Assembly: GCA_029204225.1 (NCBI GenBank)
Contig: CM055095.1
Coordinates: forward strand, 24,101,641 to 24,165,640
DNA length: 64,000 nt
Source of the DNA: Diphasiastrum complanatum
Taxonomy: Eukaryota > Streptophyta > Lycopodiopsida > Lycopodiales > Lycopodiaceae
Reading direction: 5' to 3'
A program made the translations under genes and the position numbers. A model generated the notes under the pieces. That model was not told the origin of the DNA, ran no database searches, and was given only the letters and a program-made list of their open reading frames with translations. This document shows, piece by piece, positions 9,984 through 20,425 of this stretch (position 1 is the stretch's first letter; each line of letters starts with the position of its first letter).

Positions 9984-10996
9984 TTTTTAAAGACACATTT
10001 GTTGTCATTAAAACATGTGATGTCTGTCAGCGAGCCAAGAAAAATGCGAAAGCAGACTTCACAGCTTTGACTCCCATTATAGAAGGCGAAGCCTTCCATA
10101 AATGGGGAATAGACTTTGTTGGACCAATCAACCCAGCAGTGAAACACATCCAAGCCCATTATATTCTAATAGCCACAAATTACGCCACTAAATGGATTGA
10201 GGCTCGGGCAACAAAGGATGCCAACGCAAAGATTGTAGCGTGTTTTCTTTATGAAAACATTATTATATGTTTTGGTTGTCCTATAGAGCTAGTTAGTGAT
10301 CATGGCACACACTTTTTAAATGCTGTCATTGATAATTTGCTACGCCAATACCTTGTAGTTCATCGAAAGAGTACACCATACTATCCTAAATGTAATGGCC
10401 AGGCCGAATCAACTAACAAGACGATATGTAAGATATTGACAAAGATAGTTGAAACCAATCGCTCTGATTGGGAAACGAAACTCTTCTCAGCTATCTGGGC
10501 TTATCGCACCACCCCAAAGAAAGCCACAGGGTGGGTTACCCCATTCCATCTCATGTATGGTCAAGAGGCGGTAATGTCAGTCGAGTTCTTAGTACCTTCT
10601 CTAAGAGTCATGGAAGTCTTTTCTACAGATCTCTGTGAGAAAACTACAATTGAGCAACAAGTCAAAACCAGGCTATTTACGTTAGCCCAGTTATGCAAGA
10701 CAAGACTCGTATTTTACCATGCACAACTAGTTAAAAAAAGATGTCAAAAGGCCTGGCATGACCGTCACTTGCGAAACAAGGATTTACACTTAGGTGACCA
10801 AGTGCTTCTTTATACATCGAAAAAGCACTCCGACAAATTGAAATTTCGAAGTGAGGAACCATATACTATCAATAAAATCTTTCCTAATGATGCAGTCCAG
10901 TTGCAAACACTTGATAGAATACTCCTAGACACTGTCATCAACGGTGGTCGTCTACGGCAGTATTACAAGGAGTTGTTTTTTGTTGACCCAATTTAA
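9984..10996 (+). CDS. Gypsy integrase, N-terminally truncated open frame
   Basis: The open frame is 339 codons long, the least damaged gene of the Tat-like block. It enters in the middle of the zinc finger (TCDVCQRAKK is the Cys pair; the His pair is gone). The catalytic triad is intact: Asp in WGIDFVGPI, Asp in ELVSDHGTHFLN and Glu in KCNGQAESTNKT. The C-terminal domain is present (KAWHDRHLRNKDLHLGDQVL, FRSEEPYTINKIFPNDAVQL, VINGGRLRQYY). The ATG is incidental, because the protein is a fragment of a polyprotein cut by the head-to-head junction with the U5 scrap. The rest of pol on this strand is missing. Orientation is opposite to the RT/integrase at 7051-8557. Confidence 0.93.
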
Positions 10997-11394
10997 CACT
11001 TTTGCCCTGGTATATATTTTACATTTTCTATTTTCTTATTTCCTTAATTGTTATTCTCTTTTTGCATGCCTATTTATGTACTCTTTTCTTGTTTATAATT
11101 CATACCTATACTTATTTACTTTTTGTGCATTTTTTTTCTATAAATACCCATTTGTCATGAATGTTCTAGGTCAACAAATGATAGACTACACCATATGAAA
11201 TAGATTTATCACACTTTAGGCCCATCTCATGATATCTCAATAAAGTATACAATCATTCATTGAGATACTTTTTTCCCATAAGAACTTCTACTTTGAGCCA
11301 CAGTCATATTTTTCCCCCTGAAGTTCTTCACTTGCATCACACAGTTCCATTCCTCCATATAGAGTTTCTATCAAATCTCAATCGAAACAATCTT
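10997..11394 (+). other. T-rich 3' untranslated region downstream of integrase
   Basis: Pyrimidine-rich sequence without a supported ORF. Short T runs and TATAAATACCC near 11140 may relate to transcript processing, but nothing decisive is visible. Confidence 0.4.
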
Positions 11395-11697
11395 GTTAAA
11401 TCTGAACCAAAACATCCTGTTAAATCTCAACCTATTAAATCTCAGCCGGAGCATCCTGTTAAATCTCGATCGAAGCGTTCTGTTGGATCTTGACCAAAGC
11501 GCTTTGTTGGATCTTGACCGAAGCGTTCTGTTGGATCTCGACTGAAGCATTCTGTTGGATCTCGATCGAAGCGTTCTGTTGGATCTCAACCAAAGCGTTC
11601 TGTTGGCTCTCGATAGGAGCATCCTATTAGATCTCGACTGGAGCACCCACTCAAATCTCGACCGGAGCACCCACTCAAATCTTGACCGGAGGATCCA
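11395..11697 (+). repeat. 24-bp minisatellite, about 12 units
   Basis: Head-to-tail units of the form GATCTTGACCGAAGCGTTCT plus GTTG (24 bp), drifting to AATCTCGACCGGAGCACCCA plus CTCA at the right end. One unit near 11431 is shortened to about 15 bp. Because 24 is a multiple of three, both strands stay open over long stretches and give 8-residue peptide repeats (SRSKRSVG type on plus, LRSRSNRT type on minus). These look like by-products, not genes. Confidence 0.9.
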
Positions 11698-12187
11698 ATT
11701 TCAAAACTCAACGAACCGACACGTCACATCTTGTCCAAACCCAGACGACGACGTCCATAAATGCCATACCCATGATGCCATTCGCACCTCAGTGAAGTGC
11801 GAATTCTAGAGTTTCTTGCGACAATCTACTGGCGATCTTCCTGCTCTTGTGCTCAATTCTGGCACTCTCTTGTTCCATGTTTTAGTCATTGGTTACACTC
11901 CACCTCCACTGAGTATCCACCCTCGTCGTTTGATTACCATTCAGAGCGCCATCACCAAACCTTTCCAAACCTAACGTCACCTGCAGAATATACATCAATT
12001 TGAAACTTTTGGCATGCTGAGGGATAGTGTCACGCGAGCATTCATCATGCTCCCATTACACTATTGGAAATAACATCATCAACAAACAACACTTGGTTTT
12101 TATTTTTTAGTTCATCACCTCCACAAATCTAGATCAAAAAAGTTGTTGAGGTTCTATCGACATCCCAACATCTCCGTCCTTGACCGA
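11698..12187 (+). other. Non-coding 3' region between minisatellite and 129-bp duplication
   Basis: No coding pattern or repeat that I can support. The short ORFs here have no recognisable motif and change frame repeatedly. Confidence 0.3.
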
Positions 12188-12445
12188 CACCTCCACATCT
12201 TCCGCTTTCAGACATTATACCTTCCATTTTCTTTACCCAACCTCATTCCGTCACCACCCTTTCATTCCACAACATACTATGCTTTTCACACATCTTCCAA
12301 TCTGTCTTTGCAAAAACACCTCCATATCTTCCACTTTCAGATATTTTACCTTCAATTTTTCTTTATCCAACCTCATTCCTTCACAACCCTTTCATTTCAC
12401 AACATACTTTGTTGTACACAAATCTTCCAATCCCTTCTCAACCAA
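12188..12445 (+). repeat. 129-bp tandem duplication
   Basis: CACCTCCACATCTTCCGCTT at 12188 recurs as CACCTCCATATCTTCCACTT at 12317. The two copies align through ATCTTCCAATC with scattered substitutions. It lies in the same 3' non-coding region as the 24-bp arrays. Confidence 0.85.
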
Positions 12446-12479
12446 CGCTTTCACCTACCTTCTCACCCAAACCATTCCA

Positions 12480-12672
12480 ATCCCATCTCAACCGAAGCCC
12501 TCCATTCAATTCTCGACCAAAGCCTTCGTCCCATCTCAACCGAAGCCTCCATCAAATCTCAACCGAAGCCTCCGTCAAATCTCAACTGACGCCACTAGTC
12601 AAATCTCAACCGATGCCACCAGTCAAATCTCAACCGGCGCCACCAGTCAAATCTCAACCGACGCCACCCTTA
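12480..12672 (+). repeat. Second 23-24-bp minisatellite array
   Basis: About eight units of the type AAATCTCAACCGATGCCACC plus AGTC, related to the right end of the 11395-11697 array. Some units are 23 bp, which shifts the reading frame between copies. Confidence 0.85.
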
Positions 12673-12736
12673 ACCCTGTCTCAAATATCAACCAACACAC
12701 TTTTTTCAGAACACTGTTTTTTCCATTTTTTTCATC

Positions 12737-13252
12737 ATGTCTTCCAACCCCAGTTCCAGTTCTGACGACCCCGATGCTAATAAGATCAACATCCAGCTGT
12801 GAAAATTGGATATTACCAAGATGCAAACCTGGTACCAGTAGGCAGAATCATTTTTCAAGGCAATTGAGTTCCAAAGCCCTATCCTGATTGGGTATCAAAG
12901 TCCGTACCTGCTACACATGGCATACGTGAATTATAATGCAGCTGCAAGATCGTGCCAACTCATAGTTCCCCCTGTCAAGAACTATGTTTATAACATATCT
13001 TTTGTGACAGCTGACTTGCAACCCTTCGGGTTCTCTCAAGGACCAAATGTTGTCACCAGGACGCTCCAGAAGATTGAGCAGACAACGTATTTCAAATATA
13101 TAGGAAGAATAAAGACAAGTACCGCATAGAGGCCATCAATGATCAACAACTGGTAGCGGCATGTGCATACTTAACCAGGTGCATACAACGACCAAGAACC
13201 AAGGTGCTGAGGGTACCCATGTCCCTATTCCACATGATGGCAGATTCACGAC
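12737..13252 (+). pseudogene. Accessory 3' ORF remnant (sense unit), cut by LTR
   Basis: The ORF starts MSSNPSSSSDDPDANKINIQ, with stops at about 12796 and 12838. It then stays open through QSPILIGYQSPYLLHMAYVN and SCQLIVPPVKNYVYNISFVT, shifts frame near 13095, and continues with INDQQLVAACAYLTRCIQRP and VLRVPMSLFHMMADSRL until the LTR at 13253 interrupts it. It lies downstream of integrase on the same strand, like the minus-strand ORF at 5650-6169 relative to its integrase. I do not recognise a domain. It is probably the Tat-lineage extra ORF, of unknown function. Confidence 0.5.
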
Positions 13253-14072
13253 TGTTGGGGGTATTTCCAACAAAGTGTAAATAAATAAAATCCTCCAATA
13301 AAATGTGTTGCGAGGGCATGACATCCTGCATGTATAAGCTCATGGCCCAATGAGCACACAATTAGAGTTGTAAATAGAATAAACTTGACTTGGGCCTTGG
13401 AATTAGAATAAAACTAGAGGCCCAATGTCATTTTATACTTACAGATTACTTTTTAGAGTTGGGTCCAAATTGGGACTCACATGAATCTTGTGATTTATAA
13501 TGTACTTTTTGTGGACCCTTGGATCAAGTTGGGTCCAAGATGAATGGTTAGGATCATTGTGGATATTAGCCAATAAGATTGAGGGGCAAGGGCCTTCCCC
13601 ATTTTATAAAAGGGCACCATTTGTACACTATTTTCATTCTTAATGAGAAGGAGAAAACTCTACCATTTTTGGAAGAGAAACATCCTCATTTGCTAATCAC
13701 TACTTGCTATTGCTCTTGATTGTGTTTTCCATTGCTTTCTATTTCCATGTTTATTGTTTGCCATAGTGAATGTTTTTTCATTAGCAAGCATAAGGAGCAT
13801 TTGAGCTAACCTCCACCCTCACTCTCTATCTCTCTCTTTCTCTTCCCTTCTCAATCTCTTCTTCTTCATTCCTTCTCTTCAACCAAAACTATGATGAATG
13901 TTAGTGTAGAGGAGTAGAGTTAAAGATGAGTAGTATAGTGGTGAGTAGAGTTAAGGGAGAAAGTAGGAAATTAACTAAAAGTAGCATCTATGCATAGTTA
14001 GGTACCTATCTCGTGATCTAACCTCTGTTGACAGGCACAAGGGCTATACTACGAGAGATCTTCGACCCCACA
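13253..14072 (+). repeat. Tat-like LTR 1 (full length, 820 bp)
   Basis: Begins TGTTGGGGGTATTTCC and ends TTCGACCCCACA. It is followed after one base by the tRNA-Asp primer site. Full-length relatives lie at 23934-24744 (+) and 27204-28020 (-). Against 23934 I count about ten mismatches over the first about 195 bases. No polypurine tract precedes it; it directly interrupts the accessory ORF. It acts as the 5' LTR of the gag-protease unit to its right. Confidence 0.92.
13569..13612 (+). promoter_or_regulatory. LTR promoter: CCAAT and TATA boxes
   Basis: CCAAT near 13570 and TATAAAA at 13605-13611 are spaced as in a polymerase II promoter. The same pair is conserved in the LTR at 23934 (TATAAAA at 24286-24292). 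Transcription should start about 25-35 bp downstream and read rightwards into the large inverted repeat. Confidence 0.7.
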
Positions 14073-14073
14073 G

Positions 14074-14092
14074 TGGCGCCGTTGTCGGGGAT
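14074..14092 (+). other. tRNA-Asp primer binding site
   Basis: TGGCGCCGTTGTCGGGGAT complements the plant tRNA-Asp 3' end with one mismatch and begins one base after the LTR. Confidence 0.88.
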
Positions 14093-15452
14093 AGGTTTCC
14101 ACTAACTAGTTTAGCTGCATTTTAGCTATTTTCTTGTTTTTTAGAGTAGTTTAGGTAGATTTTTGGGAGTTTATAGTTAATTTTCTGTATTTTTTTGTGT
14201 TTGGACTGTTCACAGCTAGCGGAGGAGGTGTGAGAGGGTAGAGGAGGCCCTGAACAATCTCTAAGGGCTTGAAACCCAAACCAATCATCCAAAAAACCCA
14301 AAAAACACACCAATTTGTATTTTGAAAAGAGCAAAAAAAAACTCATCAGATTTTTATATCTCCAGAATCAGTGAGAATTAACCCTTGCATGATTGGCAGT
14401 AGCTCCAGGGTACTTTTCCAGACCTGCATAGAAACTTGCGAGAGTTAGTTCCAAGCAGGTTGTAAAATCAGAGAAAAATCATAAAAAATTCAAAAAACCC
14501 TTGAAAAAGTCCAAAAAAATTCAAATCTTCATAAGAACTCTCGTAGAGCCCTCCGAAGTTCCATCTCAGTGAGACCAGGACACAGAGAATCTTGCGAGAG
14601 TTAGTTTGATGATTAAGTGCTTGTGCGAGAGTTCCCATTGAAAAAAAGACGGAAAAGTACCAGTGAACCCTTGCAGACAGTGAAATTTTTAGTTCTAGTG
14701 GTCAAGAACTCTCGTAGAGGATTCTGAAGTTCCATCTTAGTGAGACCAGGACACAGAAGAGCTTGCGAGAGTTAGTTTGATTCCAGTGAGCAGAAAATTG
14801 GATTTAATTGCTAAAAAATCACTAAAAAGTAAAGATCCAACAAATCCTTCCAGTAAGAACTCTTGCAGACCCTCTCAATCGATTCAGAATGTCAAATTAC
14901 ATCAGTGATGAAGTCTGCAAGAGTTAGTATGAAGATCTGGTGAAGATCAAGTACAAAAAGTGATTTTAAACCCTCACAGACAGTGAAATTTTCATTTCTT
15001 GTGAGAGTTAACTTTCGCAGAGAATTCTAAAGTGAGATATGACCCAGATCTAGCTACTATGAAACTTGTGAGAGTTACTTCCCAGAGATCTGAAAGATAT
15101 CAAGTTTTTTACCTACAGAAATAGTTAAAGAACCCTTGCATAGCCAACCCTTGCACAAGATAACCCTCGTAGACCAAATCAATGGAAAGATCTGCATCAA
15201 ATCCAGCTACTATCAAAATCTCAGGTCAATCAGTGCAAGGAGTAAAAAGTTATCAAGGAAAAACCACCATAAAAGGCCAAAATTCATTTTGGCCAATCAG
15301 ATCGATCAGATCCTTGAAGATCCAGACTGCATCCTACTGTATAAGCAAGATCCAATCACTTTGGAACCCACCATCGGATGAATCTGAGATCAGAATGATC
15401 AATAACATGAAGGGTAGCAAATCAGGCACCACATCTTTCCAGATTAGCAACT
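14093..15452 (+). repeat. Tat-like leader with alternating complementary motifs
   Basis: A 5' untranslated leader of about 1.3 kb. It contains roughly a dozen copies of TGCGAGAGTT-like motifs and their reverse complement AACTCTCGCA-like, alternating. A block of about 170 bp is tandemly repeated (14537-14610 and 14707-14782). From about 15270 the sequence begins to look coding (gag N-terminus, several frames). Homologous copies lie at 4939-5690, 9461-9871 (-), 21999-23136 (-) and 24765-25655. Confidence 0.85.
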
Positions 15453-17252
15453 GTGCAACAAGAGACAGAACCGGAACCAGCACCAATGGATCCAATGGGA
15501 CAACCTGTATTTGTCGCACCCTTGCATGCAGTTGGGAAAGCACCATGGATGGAGATACCAAAATACGATGGATCATCAGATCCCATCCGATTCCTCCAGA
15601 TCTACGAGCAAGCTTGTGAAATCTACGGCGAACGAACACCTGCAAAGAAGCTGATGCTATTCTTTCTGTCCTTACTTGCAGTGGCTCAAGATTGGTTTTT
15701 TAACCTGTCAGAGAAAGAGAAATCCACCTAGGAAGTGGTTAAAGTAGCTCTCATTAGGCGCTTTAAACCAATAAAGTTCCTGGAGGACCCGTTTCTCCTG
15801 CTGAGCAAAGTCAAGATGGAAAAACGTGAAAGGGTCCGGGACTATATTGAATGAGTCAAACATCTACGATCCGTGTGCAGTGCAGCCTTGACTCCCGATC
15901 ATGCGGTGATCATGTGGTTCCTAGTCGAATTACCACGAAGCATCAGAAGAGAACTGAAATGACGGGAGCAGTACGCTACTCTACAAGAAGCTATGGAAGA
16001 TGTCATCAGAAAAGAGAATGAGAGATTTGACGACGAATATCTTTCCACCCACACTCCTACTCCCTCAATTGCATCATCATCATCAAATGCATCCACTCTA
16101 TCCACAGAATTGTTGTTGGAGCAAATGACAAAATTACACAAACAGCAGAAGGAGCAACTTACAGCGTAGTTTGACGAGAAACTGAAGGCCTTACAGGGAA
16201 CTGTAGCAGTAACTTCACATCAACCGGAACCAAGCTAGCTGCAGTATCCTTGACGAAAAAATGTATGGTGTTCAGTATACACGCAAAACCATACAGCGAA
16301 TGAGTGTCCAGTCCTAAAGCAAAATCTTAGACTGACACATAGATTCTGCCATCTATGCAATGCAACATTGCACGATACAACATTTTGATGTTTAACCACA
16401 GGGTTGTTCAACAGAAGAGAAGTCCTTATTAGACTTCTTATCCTTATCATCGAGGGGCACCTAACGCGGCACCAAGGTACGACGCACCCAATCAACCACA
16501 ACGCATGGCCTTACCTGATCCACCAAGGCCAGCCAATCAACAAGTGGCCTGTGTAAACCTAACCACAGTGGAACAAGAAATGCAAATGCCACCTCAACCT
16601 AAGCAGCAGCAAAGGTACGGACCAGCTGAACCATTTATGGATCCTGCCATAAATGAATATGTTTTGGCCTATGCAGCTCAAACTCAACGTCAAGGTGAAA
16701 GAAATTACGGCTACTATGGATGCGGCGAAGGACACATAATTGTAGAATGTCCCTATAAGGGAAAATATACAACCTCATGTTGAGATTGCAGTTATGGACA
16801 CTGTTTCAAGAATTGTCCATTTAACCCTGGAACCAGTGCACCTCTTAACCTCATTGCCATACAACAACTAGCAGTTCCAGCGGGGATGCCATCGAATGGT
16901 CAACAAGACCACGCTCATGTGTTAGCTGTTACATGTGCACAGAAGAGGAAGGAAGTGGCTCCCTCACCACCACCATCAGTCACTGACGACCAACCCTCAA
17001 CTTCAGCGCCATATCCAAATGTGAGGGAAGAGAGAAGACAGTACCAGAAAACAAGACATTGGGTACAAAAAGCACAAGAGGAGGAAAAAGAGCAAGAATA
17101 AGACATTTCCACAGAACCTCCAGTCAGCGTCCAACGGGAACTGCAGGCAGGCTCACCACTGTGCATTGATCAGAATGATCGGTTGCACCAACATGAACCA
17201 CCTTTTCACATAGTGGAGCCCAAGGAACCACGCACTGAAAGGCTCACACTTT
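15453..17252 (+). pseudogene. Tat-like Gag (capsid and double zinc knuckle), plus arm
   Basis: The frame shows APWMEIPKYDGSSDPIRFLQ, IYEQACEIYGERTPAKKLML and AQDWFFNLSEKEKS, a classic retrotransposon Gag capsid pattern. It continues after a stop at 15728 with FLEDPFLLLSKVKMEKRERV. Stops are near 15728, 15854, 15960, 16168 and 16237. After a frameshift (about 16250-16500) a Pro/Gln-rich segment leads to two knuckles near 16705-16820. The first is GYYGCGEGHIIVEC (first Cys changed to Tyr); the second begins after a stop (DCSYGHCFKNC). In the homologous minus arm both knuckles are intact, with spacing Cys-x2-Cys-x3-His-x4-Cys, one residue shorter than usual. The tail (VREERRQYQKTRHWVQKAQ) is charged. 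Confidence 0.88.
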
Positions 17253-18836
17253 TTGTTGTCAAGCCATGTTAGTTTACCACTTAGAGAACTACTGCGGATT
17301 GCACCACAAGCGAAAAGCCTTTTAGCTGAATGGGCCAAAGCGGATAAGGAGCTAGTAGCGCCTGATCTCATATATTGTGCGGGCTATGATGAAACAAGTA
17401 ACGTCCTCCACATCGTAGCAGCATGGGAAAGTGAGGAACATAACATCACTTTGCCAATCAAACACAAGAGATACGAGGACGAGGCGACAATGGTAGATGG
17501 AGGATCGGGTGTCAATCTAATATCCACTACTTTGTACAAAAAATGGGATCTACAAGGATTGAAGCCAGCAAGATTTGCCATCAAGCTAGCAGATCAATCC
17601 TGTGTGAAACCAAAAGGTGTAGTTGCTGATATTCCCGTAAAGATAGTAGACATGCAGTATGTGATTACTTTTGTGGTCATGGATATATCTGAATCTCCAT
17701 CTGCATACCGTGTTTTACTGGGAAGACCATGGTTGAGGACTATGCAAGTAGTACACAACTGGGGTACAGGGAAACTCACCTTCGAGAATAGAGAATAGGC
17801 TGTAAAGGTAGATCCAGCCACATGGGCGGTGAAACCTGTTGCATCCAAAGCTGATGACGGATCATCCATGACAGATCATACGATTGATGGCCCAAGGCCA
17901 ACCAAGAGAGGTCACTATCATTCAGAGATGGATGTCATGAGATGGACGGATGCATTAGCAACTATTGACTGCCAGACATTTCAATATGAATCAAATCCGG
18001 AACCGGGTACATCTTCACCCAAATGTTACACTATGGACACACCAATCACAGTTGGGGTGAATATGATAAACGTAGCATGGCTGTCAGTGGAGCCGATTGA
18101 GAACCCAGTGGACGATGATCTAATCCCTTGGCAACATGGTCTAACTTATAATAAGGAGATTGAGCTGACTGATGAACAGGTCCTACACCACATGGATCTA
18201 GATCGTTACGGAACCAAAAAGGTACCAACTCAACCACCACAAAGGTTTGCTATGGCGAAAGTCTCAAGGATCGATCCACCCAAGACACCTACGAATAAGA
18301 AGAATAAGTTGAAGCAACGCTACAACCAGGTGATCCGATGGAGTGAACTACCCAAAGAGGCAATAGCTATAGTAGACATTGATATTCACAACCATGAGAA
18401 AAAGTCACAATAGTTCCGAAGAAAGACAACAAGGATGAATCCACCAAAATGACAAAAAAGAGCAAAAAGAAGGTGTTGGATTCCTTGAAGTCAATCAAAT
18501 TAGACTCAGATACAATGTCATCTTCTACACAGGTGACAAAAAATAAAACCAATCGAGCCAAGATCAATATGTTGAAAGAGTAATCTTGATGAGCTCTAGT
18601 TCATGAGATGTCTGATACTTTCAAGAATTATACATTGGACGATGTGATAATCATGATACAAGGCACCAGCGGAACAAGTCTTTGAGGGACCTGCGCGAAC
18701 ACAGCCAATGAATCTTGCGGACCCAGGAGAAGAAGAAAGGATAGTGCATGTGGGAGAGCAGTTAAAGCCCACGTAGTTCAAGAGGCTACGATCCTTGTTG
18801 GTGGAATATAAAGACTGTCTTGCCTGGAGCTATAGT
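17253..18836 (+). pseudogene. Tat-like protease and pre-RT region, plus arm
   Basis: An aspartic protease (retropepsin). The active-site motif MVDGGSGVNLISTTLY lies near 17490-17530, the flap/strand region ADIPVKIVDMQYVITFVVMD follows, and the C-terminal LLGRPWLRTMQVVHNWGTGK lies near 17720-17770. Stops are at 17796 and 18411. The downstream linker (GVNMINVAWLSVEPIENP, VSRIDPPKTPTNKKNKLKQR) is followed by the pre-RT segment VHVGEQLKPT...KDCLAWSY ending about 18833. RT itself is missing because the sequence flips to the opposite strand at about 18838. The minus arm carries the same protease. Confidence 0.88.
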
Positions 18837-18837
18837 G

Positions 18838-20413
18838 ATCTCCTGTCACTTGTGTAGAAGATGATGCGGTATCTGAGTCCATTTTGATTGACTTCAAGGA
18901 ATCCAACACCTTCTTTTTGTCCTTTTTTGTCATTTTGGTGGATTTTTCCTTTCATTGGAACTACCGTGATATTCGCCTCATGATTGCAAATATCCACTGT
19001 AGCTTTCACTTCTTTGGATAGATCACTCCATCGGATCACCTGGTTGTAGCGTTGCTTCAACTAATTTTTCTTATTCGCAAGTGCCTTGGGGAGATCGATC
19101 CTTGAGACGTTCGCCATAGCAGACTTTTGCGGTGGTTGAGCTGGTACTTTCTTGGTTCCGTAACGATCTGGGTCCATGTGGTGTAGGACCTACTCATCAG
19201 TCAGCTCAATCTCCTTATTATAAGTTAGAGCATGTTGCCGCGGGACTAGATCATATTGTCCACTAGGTTCTCAATAGGTTCCGCTGACAGCTAAGCTACG
19301 TTTATCATATTCACCCCAAATGTGATTGGTGTGTCCATAATATAACACTTGGGTAAAGATGTACTAGGTTTAGGATTTGATTCATATTGATATGTCCGAC
19401 AGTAGATAGTTGCTAATGCATCCGTTCATATCACGACATCCGTCTCTGAATCATAATGACCTCCCTTGGCTGGCCTTGGGCGATCAATCGTGTGATCTAT
19501 CATGGATGATCCGTCATCAGCCTTGGGTGCAATAGGTTTCACTGCCCATGTGGTTGGATCAACCTTCACATCCTGCTCTTTGTTTTCAAAGGTGAGTTTT
19601 TCCGTGCCCCAGTTGTGTACTACTTGCGTAGTCCTCAACCATGGTCTTCCCAGTAATACACGGTATGCAGTTGGAGATTCAGATATATCCATAACTACAA
19701 AAGTAATTACAAACTGCATGCCTGCTATCTTTACAGGGATATCGGCAACTACGCCTTTTGGTTTCACACAGGATTGATCTTCTAGCTTGATGGCAAATCT
19801 TGTTGCCTTCAACCCTTGCAAATCCCACTTTATACAAAGTAGTGGAGATCAAATTGACACCTGATCCTCCATCTACCATTGTTGCCTTGTCCTCGTGTCT
19901 CTTGTATTTGATTGGCAAAGTGATGTTGTGTTCCTCACTTTCCCATGCTGCTTCGATGTGGAGGATGTTATTTGTTTCTTCATAGCTCATACAATATATG
20001 GGCTCAGGCGCTACTGGCTCAGCATCCGCTTTGGCCCATTCAGCTAGAAGGCTTTTCGCTTGTGGTGCAATCCACAGTAGTTCTCCGAGTGGTAAACTAA
20101 CACGGCTTGACTGTAAAAGTATGAGCCTTTCAGTGCATGGTTCCTCGGGCTCTACCATGTGAAAAGGTGGTTCATGTTGGTGCAACCAATCATTCTGATC
20201 AGTGCGCAGTTGTGAGCTCGCTTGCGGTTCCCTTTCGATGCCAACTAGAGGTTCGGTGGGATTGTCTCTTTTTTGCTCTTTTTCCTTCGCTTGTGCTTTC
20301 TGTACCCAGTGTCTTATTTTCTGGTATTGTCTTCTTTCTTCCCTCACATTTGGATATGGTGTTGAAGTTGAGGGTTGGTCATCAGTTACAAATGGTGGTG
20401 GTGAGGGAGCCAC
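18838..20413 (-). pseudogene. Tat-like protease and linker, minus arm
   Basis: Inverted copy of about 16970-18539. The protease motif MVDGGSGVNLISTTLYK occurs near 19850-19890, then LLGRPWLRTTQVVHNWGTEK near 19620-19660, then the linker and KQRYNQVIRWSDLSKEVKAT near 19050. Frameshifts near 19800 and stops near 19430 break it. By eye the arms differ at about one base in eleven over a 210-base stretch around 17255-17480, so they are not identical copies. The arm ends at 18838, about 300 bp earlier in element coordinates than the plus arm. Confidence 0.88.
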
Positions 20414-20425
20414 TTCCTTCCTCTT

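Noticed and set aside
11371-11809. Overlapping ORFs on both strands with 8-residue repeats (SRSKRSVG / LRSRSNRT)
   Set aside because: They are the automatic result of a 24-bp minisatellite, a multiple of three. No domain, and the frames end with the array.
12143-12887. Long overlapping ORFs rich in Ser, Pro, His and Phe
   Set aside because: They arise from the 129-bp duplication and the second minisatellite. Frames shift between units and no conserved protein pattern is seen.
14379-15180. CRISPR-like array of short repeats in the Tat-like leader
   Set aside because: Repeats are degenerate, alternate in orientation, have irregular spacing and sit between an LTR primer site and gag in a plant genome.
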